This document shows, piece by piece, positions 1 through 5,341 of a DNA stretch of 8,553 nucleotides (the stretch's first letter is position 1; each line of letters begins with the position of its first letter). The stretch spans positions 1-8,553 of the forward strand of contig JAFWDX010000166.1 of NCBI GenBank assembly GCA_017515945.1, in the 5' to 3' direction. Under the pieces are notes generated by a model. That model was not told the DNA's origin and did no database searches. It saw only the letters and a list, made by a program, of their open reading frames with translations. The position numbers and the translations under genes were made by a program. This DNA comes from Blautia sp. GTDB lineage: Bacteria > Bacillota > Clostridia > Lachnospirales > Lachnospiraceae.

Positions 1-140
1 ACCTGCCCCTGACTCACATGAACCTGACCCCATCAGACTGTCCGGTTAGCTATAACACTTCCGGTTAGACCGTGAATAATAACGAACCGTCCCCTGTGTT
101 TACAACGCTACAGCATGTGGTACCAATTTTCGATCCTGTG
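1..140. other. Non-coding left edge with short repeats
   Basis: No convincing gene lies here. The stretch holds two exact copies of TCCGGTTAG (41-49 and 60-68), a looser pair beginning ACCTG (1-14 and 22-39), and small hairpins such as CGGT-TAG-ACCG at 62-72. On the minus strand it reads as ACACAGGGGACGGTTC (complement of about 85-100) and GGGGTCAGGTTCA (about 19-31). From memory, motifs of this kind recur between genes in many bacterial genomes, sometimes near REP-associated Y1 transposases. It could be the edge of a dispersed or mobile repeat, but no transposase gene is visible and the region is cut by the window start. Confidence 0.4.
41..68. repeat. Direct repeat TCCGGTTAG, two copies
   Basis: Nine identical bases occur at 41-49 and 60-68, 19 bases apart. 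Each copy runs into a small inverted repeat: GTTA-GCTA-TAAC at 45-56 and CGGT-TAG-ACCG at 62-72. Two copies are too few for a CRISPR. They could be a protein binding site or part of a mobile element end; the sequence does not decide. Confidence 0.5.
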
Positions 141-149
141 TGGTATAAT
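141..149 (+). promoter_or_regulatory. Extended -10 promoter for the 175-933 gene pair
   Basis: TGG-TATAAT is a perfect extended -10 element (TG at 141-142, TATAAT at 144-149). No good -35 hexamer is found at 16-18 bases upstream, as is common for extended -10 promoters. Transcription would start near 156-157, right at the first Shine-Dalgarno-like stretch (159-164), so the 5' leader would be only about 20 bases long. Confidence 0.6.
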
Positions 150-174
150 ATCACCGAAAGGTGGTGGAAAGGAT

Positions 175-324
175 ATGGATATGGAATATGATATCAAAGT
201 CGCGCTCCGCGCGGAGAGAGACAGGCTGCTGGAGATAAAACGTGTGACGCCGCCTGAGGCGGCTGAGGCGCGTCGCCTGATTGACGTACGCCTTGCCACG
301 ATCAGGGAATCACTGGAATCATAA
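175..324 (+). CDS. Small hypothetical protein, 49 aa
   Basis: I do not recognise this protein. It is small and highly charged, rich in Arg, Glu and Leu, with no cysteine, no signal peptide and no membrane segment. The pattern suggests two helices (about residues 6-22 and 27-47) broken by a Pro-Pro at 26-27, as in a helical hairpin. Two in-frame starts compete. ATG at 175 has AGGTGG (159-164) 10 bases upstream, and ATG at 181 has GGAAAGG (166-172) 8 bases upstream; I chose the first. A longer frame opens at 115 but lies upstream of the promoter. The gene follows a clear -10 element and ends 18 bases before the YdcF-family gene, so the two probably share a transcript. Coding status rests on the promoter, ribosome binding site and spacing, not on homology. 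Confidence 0.65.
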   Translation: MDMEYDIKVALRAERDRLLEIKRVTPPEAAEARRLIDVRLATIRESLES

Positions 325-342
325 GCGGATCGGAGGTAAACC

Positions 343-933
343 ATGCAGCTTCCCTTTTTTGATGAGATCGAAAAATATATATTTGCCGAGACCACAGCAG
401 AGCCGGCGGATGTGATCTTTATACCCGGCAACGGATATGCGGAGATGGCAGAGCTTGCAGCCGGTCTTTACAGGCAGGGAATGGCGGATACGCTGCTGCC
501 CAGCGGGAAGTATGCCAAAGGGAAAAGCGGATTTTCGGATATACTTATTAATAAGAAAGAACGCTATCCGGGACCTTATCAGACAGAGTGGGAATTCCTG
601 AAGGATGTGCTGGTAAAAAACGGAGTTCCGGCAGAGGCTGTCCTGAAGGAGGATGAAGCCACATTTACATGGGAAAACGCCCTTTTTTCACGCAGGGTTC
701 TGGAACGGGAGGGAAAGCTACCACACAGCGCGATCCTGTGCACCCGGGCGGTACACAGCCGCAGATGCCTTGAGTATTACCGTACCGCTTTCCCGGATAC
801 ACATTTCTATGTCTGCTGCGCCAGTCCTGCAGGGATCACCCGGGAAAACTGGCGTTGCTCCCAGGAAGGGATCGATGCGGTCATGGGCGAACTGACCAGG
901 ATTGTCAGCCAGTTTTCTCTGTGGATGCCGTAA
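343..933 (+). CDS. YdcF/DUF218 family protein
   Basis: A 196-residue soluble protein of the YdcF-like (DUF218) family. Visible family features are a hydrophobic strand followed by PGN (residues 28-30) and a Glu at 34, a Ser-Gly after the second strand (54-55), the T-x-x-x-E-N motif (T107, E111, N112) and a His-Ser-Arg near 138-140 in the last core strand. No signal peptide or membrane segment is present, so it should be cytoplasmic, unlike the membrane-anchored SanA/ElyC relatives. The start is well set by GGAGGT 6 bases upstream of ATG. E. coli YdcF is reported to bind S-adenosylmethionine, but the family's reaction is not settled, so no substrate is claimed. It probably shares a transcript with the small gene before it. 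The family call is firm; the role is open. Confidence 0.85.
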   Translation: MQLPFFDEIEKYIFAETTAEPADVIFIPGNGYAEMAELAAGLYRQGMADTLLPSGKYAKGKSGFSDILINKKERYPGPYQTEWEFLKDVLVKNGVPAEAVLKEDEATFTWENALFSRRVLEREGKLPHSAILCTRAVHSRRCLEYYRTAFPDTHFYVCCASPAGITRENWRCSQEGIDAVMGELTRIVSQFSLWMP

Positions 934-1054
934 GGCTGCGCAAAAGTCTTATCATATATGGCCGGGATTATTAAAAAATAATTGCAGCTGTTCAGTCAGG
1001 ACCGCGCATTTACTGTGAGACGCATGAGATAAAAGTTGAACAGACAAAAAATTG
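934..1054. other. Intergenic gap before the scfA promoter
   Basis: No gene is supported here. The only structure near the end of the YdcF-family gene is an AT-only inverted repeat (ATTATT-AAAA-AATAAT, about 966-981), which lacks the GC stem and T run of a normal terminator. No riboswitch or T-box pattern was recognised. Confidence 0.5.
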
Positions 1055-1082
1055 TTGAATTTGTTTTTTTTTATGCTATACT
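1055..1082 (+). promoter_or_regulatory. Promoter for scfA-scfB
   Basis: TTGAAT (1055-1060), a 16-base spacer and TATACT (1077-1082), with TG at 1074-1075 as an extended -10. The spacer contains a run of nine T. Transcription would start near 1089, leaving about 29 bases of leader before scfA with the ribosome binding site inside it. Confidence 0.7.
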
Positions 1083-1117
1083 AGGTGAAGATGTTTATAA
1101 GGAAAGGAGGAACCTCT

Positions 1118-1258
1118 ATGGAGCATATCCAGACATTAAATACAAAGAATCTTCAGGACACCGTCAAAAAAGGTGGCTGCGGAGAGTGCCAGACTTCCTG
1201 CCAGTCCGCCTGCAAGACTTCCTGTACGGTAGGCAACCAGAGCTGTGAACATAAATAA
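1118..1258 (+). CDS. scfA: SCIFF ranthipeptide precursor (six cysteines in forty-five residues)
   Basis: A 46-residue peptide precursor, the substrate of the maturase that follows. The first 18 residues form a cysteine-free leader rich in Lys, Thr and Asn. The core holds six cysteines at 21, 24, 28, 32, 36 and 43, with Thr or Ser between them, ending in a short Glu-His-Lys tail. It closely matches the SCIFF family found across Clostridia. In the C. thermocellum homologue CteA a thioether was, as I recall, mapped between Cys32 and Thr37; both residues are present here at the same numbers. The start is fixed by AAAGGAGG 7 bases before ATG. The overlapping forward frame at 1036-1248 is not the gene. 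No protease or exporter for the mature product lies in the window, and its function is unknown in the family. Confidence 0.95.
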   Translation: MEHIQTLNTKNLQDTVKKGGCGECQTSCQSACKTSCTVGNQSCEHK

Positions 1259-1272
1259 CACGGATTCGGAAG

Positions 1273-1300
1273 TAAGCAGCGGGGACTTTTCCGCTGCTTA
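1273..1300 (+). promoter_or_regulatory. Hairpin between scfA and scfB
   Basis: TAAGCAGCGG (1273-1282) and CCGCTGCTTA (1291-1300) form a perfect 10-bp stem with an 8-base loop. The bases after it (TCTTTCG) are a poor T tract, so it is not a full terminator. It could let only some transcripts continue into scfB, or protect the 3' end of the scfA message, giving more precursor than enzyme. It ends 10 bases before the scfB ribosome binding site and does not cover it. Confidence 0.6.
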
Positions 1301-1324
1301 TCTTTCGTGCAAGGGTGATTTTTT

Positions 1325-2692
1325 ATGAGTCTGATTCATCGATTTACAGGGGAAGGATCCCGGATCGTCCTGGATATCAACAGCGGGAGTATACACCTGG
1401 TAGATGAGGTGACCTGGGAGATCCTGCCGCTGCTCGAAGAGGGATGCAGCGATGAGCAGATCCGCCGCACACTCGGCGGACGCTTTGAGGAAGCCGAAAT
1501 TGACTCCGCGATAAAGGAATGCCGCATACTGCAGGAGCAGAGACAGCTGTTTACCGTTGACGCCTATGAGAACGCGGTGGATGTATTTATGCAGAACCGC
1601 GCGCCGGTGGTCAAGGCACTCTGCCTGCATGTCGCTCATGACTGCAATTTATCCTGCCGGTATTGCTTTGCCGGGGAGGGAGAGTACCATGGAAGCCGCG
1701 GACTGATGTCTTTTGAGACCGGGAGAAAGGCGCTGGATTATCTGATCGCCCATTCCGGTTCCAGGCATAATCTGGAGGTGGATTTCTTTGGCGGAGAGCC
1801 CCTGCTCAACTGGGAGGTCGTAAAGGAACTGGTTGCCTACGGCAGGCAGCAGGAGACAAAAACCGATAAACGGTTCCGTTTCACACTGACCACGAACGGG
1901 GTTCTCCTGAATGACGAGATCATGGAGTTCTGCAACCGGGAGATGGGAAATGTCGTCCTGAGCCTGGACGGGCGCAGGGAGGTTCATGACCATATGAGAC
2001 CCTTCCCGAAGGGCGCCGGCAGCTATGACCTGATCGTGCCGAAATTTCAGGAGTTTGCTTCGCGCAGAAAAGATCTGCCTTATTATGTCCGTGGAACTTT
2101 TACTCACTACAATCTCGATTTTTCAAAGGATGTGCTGCATCTGGCAGATCTTGGCTTTAAACAGATCTCGGTTGAACCGGTGGTAGCTCCGCCGGATGCA
2201 GACTACGCGATCCGGGAGGAGGATCTGCCCGTTCTGCTGGAACAGTATGACCTGCTCACGGAGGAGATGATCCGCCGGGAACGTGAAGGGAGAGGATTTA
2301 CCTTCTTCCATTTTATGATCGACCTGACGGGCGGTCCCTGTGTTTACAAAAGGCTTTCCGGATGCGGCTCCGGTACAGAGTACCTTGCTGTGACGCCGTG
2401 GGGGGATTTTTATCCCTGCCATCAGTTTGTCGGCGAGGACAAATTCTGCATGGGCAATGTGGACGCAGGCATTACACAGCCGCAGATCCGTGAAAGCTTC
2501 GGCAGCTGCAACGTCTACACCAGGCCGGCTTGCCGGGACTGCTTTGCCCGCTATTACTGCAGCGGCGGCTGTGCGGCAAATGCATGGCATCTGGACGGCG
2601 ACATACACGGGAATTACCGGATCGGCTGCGAACTGCAGCGAAAACGTGTGGAATGCGCCATCCGTATCAAGGCTGCTCTGGCGGGCTCTTGA
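1325..2692 (+). CDS. scfB: SCIFF peptide maturase, radical SAM/SPASM enzyme
   Basis: A 455-residue radical SAM enzyme that forms the thioether cross-link in the SCIFF precursor. Residues 1 to about 80 resemble the N-terminal peptide-binding (RRE-type) domain of this family. The radical SAM cluster motif is CNLSCRYC at 107-114 (C107, C111, C114), followed by GGEP at 156-159, which helps bind S-adenosylmethionine. The C-terminal SPASM domain has the expected pattern for two more iron-sulfur clusters: C347-x12-G-x4-C365, then C403-x2-C406-x5-C412-x3-C416, then C435, plus C339, C375, C395 and C444. Every expected cluster cysteine appears present and the length is normal, so the enzyme looks intact. 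AAGGGTGA (1311-1318) supports the start. It lies 66 bases after its substrate gene, past a hairpin, and is expected in the cytoplasm. Confidence 0.95.
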   Translation: MSLIHRFTGEGSRIVLDINSGSIHLVDEVTWEILPLLEEGCSDEQIRRTLGGRFEEAEIDSAIKECRILQEQRQLFTVDAYENAVDVFMQNRAPVVKALCLHVAHDCNLSCRYCFAGEGEYHGSRGLMSFETGRKALDYLIAHSGSRHNLEVDFFGGEPLLNWEVVKELVAYGRQQETKTDKRFRFTLTTNGVLLNDEIMEFCNREMGNVVLSLDGRREVHDHMRPFPKGAGSYDLIVPKFQEFASRRKDLPYYVRGTFTHYNLDFSKDVLHLADLGFKQISVEPVVAPPDADYAIREEDLPVLLEQYDLLTEEMIRREREGRGFTFFHFMIDLTGGPCVYKRLSGCGSGTEYLAVTPWGDFYPCHQFVGEDKFCMGNVDAGITQPQIRESFGSCNVYTRPACRDCFARYYCSGGCAANAWHLDGDIHGNYRIGCELQRKRVECAIRIKAALAGS

Positions 2693-2797
2693 CTCACGCA
2701 GCTCACAGTCGCTGCGACACAGACTGAACAGTTACGATCGCGCGAGTATACACACAGATACAATAAGCAACAAAGTTTGACAAAGAGGGACAGGAGA
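2693..2797 (+). promoter_or_regulatory. scfB-secDF spacer with hairpin and weak promoter candidate
   Basis: This 105-base spacer contains a 6-bp hairpin (CGCAGC at 2697-2702, GCTGCG at 2711-2716) with no T run, so it is not an intrinsic terminator. A weak promoter candidate is CTGAAC (2724-2729), 17 bases, TATACA (2747-2752), matching the consensus at only about half its positions. secDF may be reached by read-through from scfB, from this promoter, or both. AAGAGGG (2783-2789) is the likely ribosome binding site for ATG at 2798. Confidence 0.3.
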
Positions 2798-5215
2798 ATG
2801 AAAAAAAGAACCGGAATCGTGGTACTTTTCATTACCGCGATCATCACAGCATTCCTGGTATTTACTGCAGCTGTAGGCTTTGGACCTGAGCACAGCTATT
2901 CTGCCAGGAGCATCAAGACAGGACTGGATCTGGCAGGCGGTGTCAGCATCACCTACCAGGCAAAGGAAGCCAACCCCAGCAGCGAGGACATGAGCGACAC
3001 CATCTACAAGCTGCAGAAACGTGTGGAACAGTACAGCACGGAGGCCCAGGTATATCAGGAGGGCCTTGACCGGATCACGGTTGAGATCCCCGGCGTTACA
3101 GACGCCAACGCGATCCTGGAGGAGCTGGGCAAGCCCGGTTCCCTGTGCTTTATTGACATGACGGATTCCGAGGGTAATACCAACTTCGCTTATGATGCAG
3201 CGGCGGAGAGCGGATATTCCCTTTCCAGAACGCTGGATGAGATCCGCGCTGCGGGGTCGGTCGTTCTGGAGGGCAGCGATGTGGCGGATGCCGTGGGCGG
3301 CGCTTATCAGGATCAGACCACCAAAGCTGTCAGCTATCAGGTCGATCTGACACTGACAGACGAAGGTAAGACCAAATTTGCAGATGCCACCACAGCCAAT
3401 GTCGGAAAACAGATCGCCATTATTTATGATAATGAAGTCCTCAGCGCTCCGAGAGTCAACGAAGCCATCACCGGCGGACGTGCTCAGATCACGGGTATGA
3501 GTGATACACAGGAAGCTCAGACCCTGGCGTCCTTTATCCGTATCGGTTCTCTGAGTCTGGAGCTCGAAGAGCTGCGTTCCAGTGTTGTCGCGGCTCAGCT
3601 CGGCGTGGATGCCATCCGTACCAGCGTGAGGGCCGGTGCCATCGGCCTGGCTCTGGTCATGCTCCTTATGATCGCGGTTTATCTGCTGCCGGGTGTTGTG
3701 GCCAGCATTTCCCTGATCCTTTATACGGCACTTGTACTGATCCTGCTGAATGGCTTTGACATTACGCTGACATTGCCCGGCATTGCCGGTATCATCCTTG
3801 GCATCGGTATGGCCGTGGACGCGAATGTCATCATTTATGCCCGTATCCGTGAGGAGATCGGCAATGGCCTTTCGGTCAGCAGCGCGATCAGGAGCGGCTT
3901 CTCAAAGGCATTTTCAGCCATCTTTGACGGAAATATCACGACCCTGATCGCAGCCTTCGTGCTTATGTGGATGGGATCCGGCCCGGTTAAGGGCTTTGCG
4001 TATACGCTGGCCATGGGCATCGTGGTTTCCATGTTTACAGCCCTGGTGATCTCCAGACTGATCATCAACGCATTTTATGCCATTGGCCTGAGAGCGCCTA
4101 AGCTCTACGGCCAGACAACATACAAAAAGACGATCGCTTTCCTTGCAAAGAGAAAGACCTTCTTTATTCTTTCTCTGGTGCTGATCCTGCTCGGACCGGC
4201 ATTTATGCTGATCAATAAGGGCGTCAGCGGCAATATCCTCAACTACAGCCTGGAGTTCTCAGGCGGTACGTCAACAAATGTGACCTTTAACGAGGATATG
4301 GACATCAACACGATCGACAATGAAGTGGTGCCGGTAGTGCAGAGCGTCACAGGAGACGCGAACATCCAGCCGACCAAGGTTGTGGGAACCAACCAGGTCG
4401 TTATCAAGACCCGTTCGCTGTCGCTTGATGAGAGAGAAGCGCTCAACCAGGCCCTGGTCGAAAAATTTGATGTGGATGAAAGCCTGATCTCGGCTGAGAA
4501 TATTTCCTCCACCATCAGCAGTGAGATGCGCAGAGACGCTGTCGTTGCCGTGATCGTAGCCACGATCTGCATGCTGCTCTATATCTGGTTCCGCTTTAAG
4601 GATATCCGCTTTGCGGGCAGCGCGGTTCTGGCCCTGTTGCATGATGTGCTGGTAGTTCTGATGTTTTATGCTGTTTCAAGGATTTCAGTGGGTAATACCT
4701 TCATCGCCTGTATGCTGACGATTGTAGGTTATTCCATTAACGCGACGATCGTTATTTTCGACCGTATCCGCGAGAACCTGCGCCCGAATCTCTCCGACGC
4801 CCAGCTTGAGAAGCTCTGCAATGAGAGTGTGACGCAGACTCTGACACGAAGCATTTATACATCACTGACCACCTTCATCATGGTCTTTGTCCTGTTCATC
4901 ATGGGCGTGGCTTCCATTCGTGAGTTCGCTGCCCCGCTGATGGTCGGTATCGTGGTCGGCGGTTATTCTTCCGTATGCATTACCAGCGCGCTGTGGTTTG
5001 TGATGCGCACAAAGCTCGGCAAAAAGGCGGTTGCTTCCGCAGCCTCTGCAGGTTCTGCAGCGTCTGCCGCATCCGGTGCCGCAAAATCCGCTGCCGCTCC
5101 GTCCGCTTCTTCAGGACAGGATGATCAGCCGAAAAAGAAAAACCGCAAGCGTGTAGCAGAGCGCCTCGCAAGAGAAGAGGCCGAACGCCTTGAAGCTGAA
5201 AGTCAGCAGGAATAA
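2798..5215 (+). CDS. secDF: Protein translocase subunit SecDF (fused)
   Basis: An 805-residue fusion of SecD and SecF, the membrane partner of SecYEG that uses the ion gradient to complete protein export. SecD half: membrane segment at about 6-25, large external domain with TGLDLAGG (41-48), then five segments at about 280-425, including GMAVDANVIIYAR with the conserved Asp341. SecF half: segment at about 453-473, external domain to about 578, then five segments up to about 735, with GYSINATIVIFDR at 644-656 and Arg684. The usual motif is GYSxND, so the Asp that takes part in ion coupling is Ala649 here. After 743 comes an Ala/Ser-rich stretch and a charged tail (about 778-805), longer than typical fused proteins. 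A TTG start at 2777 is possible in frame, but ATG at 2798 has AAGAGGG 8 bases upstream and puts the membrane segment next to the N-terminus. Confidence 0.95.
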   Translation: MKKRTGIVVLFITAIITAFLVFTAAVGFGPEHSYSARSIKTGLDLAGGVSITYQAKEANPSSEDMSDTIYKLQKRVEQYSTEAQVYQEGLDRITVEIPGVTDANAILEELGKPGSLCFIDMTDSEGNTNFAYDAAAESGYSLSRTLDEIRAAGSVVLEGSDVADAVGGAYQDQTTKAVSYQVDLTLTDEGKTKFADATTANVGKQIAIIYDNEVLSAPRVNEAITGGRAQITGMSDTQEAQTLASFIRIGSLSLELEELRSSVVAAQLGVDAIRTSVRAGAIGLALVMLLMIAVYLLPGVVASISLILYTALVLILLNGFDITLTLPGIAGIILGIGMAVDANVIIYARIREEIGNGLSVSSAIRSGFSKAFSAIFDGNITTLIAAFVLMWMGSGPVKGFAYTLAMGIVVSMFTALVISRLIINAFYAIGLRAPKLYGQTTYKKTIAFLAKRKTFFILSLVLILLGPAFMLINKGVSGNILNYSLEFSGGTSTNVTFNEDMDINTIDNEVVPVVQSVTGDANIQPTKVVGTNQVVIKTRSLSLDEREALNQALVEKFDVDESLISAENISSTISSEMRRDAVVAVIVATICMLLYIWFRFKDIRFAGSAVLALLHDVLVVLMFYAVSRISVGNTFIACMLTIVGYSINATIVIFDRIRENLRPNLSDAQLEKLCNESVTQTLTRSIYTSLTTFIMVFVLFIMGVASIREFAAPLMVGIVVGGYSSVCITSALWFVMRTKLGKKAVASAASAGSAASAASGAAKSAAAPSASSGQDDQPKKKNRKRVAERLAREEAERLEAESQQE

Positions 5216-5282
5216 TTACATTTTGGGAACTGTGAAGGAACTTGTGACTGAGCAGCTGCAACAAAAATAAAATAATAACACA

Positions 5283-5288
5283 TATAAT
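5283..5288 (+). promoter_or_regulatory. Lone TATAAT, possible recJ -10
   Basis: A perfect TATAAT sits two bases before the hairpin at 5290. No acceptable -35 hexamer lies 15-19 bases upstream and there is no TG extension, and the area is AT-rich. If used, transcription would begin inside the hairpin, so the recJ message would escape the terminator. Confidence 0.3.
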
Positions 5289-5289
5289 G

Positions 5290-5319
5290 CCCGGGTACGG
5301 CTTAGCCGCCCCGGGTTTT
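5290..5319 (+). terminator. Terminator-like hairpin between secDF and recJ
   Basis: CCCGGG (5290-5295) pairs with CCCGGG (5310-5315), and CGGC (5298-5301) with GCCG (5305-5308), around a TTA loop with a small internal mismatch. Only four T follow, so termination may be partial and some transcripts could continue into recJ. Confidence 0.65.
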
Positions 5320-5341
5320 GTAAGTAGAAAGCAGACAAAAT

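Noticed and set aside
41..68. Possible CRISPR repeats
   Set aside because: There are only two nine-base copies 19 bases apart, with no array and no cas genes.
966..981. AT-only inverted repeat as a terminator of the YdcF-family gene
   Set aside because: The stem has no GC pairs and no T run follows it.
1036..1248. 70-aa forward frame over the scfA region
   Set aside because: It begins in the promoter and overlaps scfA in another frame; the true gene at 1118-1258 has the ribosome binding site and the family sequence.
2427..2780. 117-aa forward frame overlapping the end of scfB
   Set aside because: It is out of frame with the conserved SPASM cysteines, has no ribosome binding site and matches no family.
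2777..2797. TTG start adding seven residues to SecDF
   Set aside because: No ribosome binding site precedes TTG, while ATG at 2798 has AAGAGGG at 8 bases.
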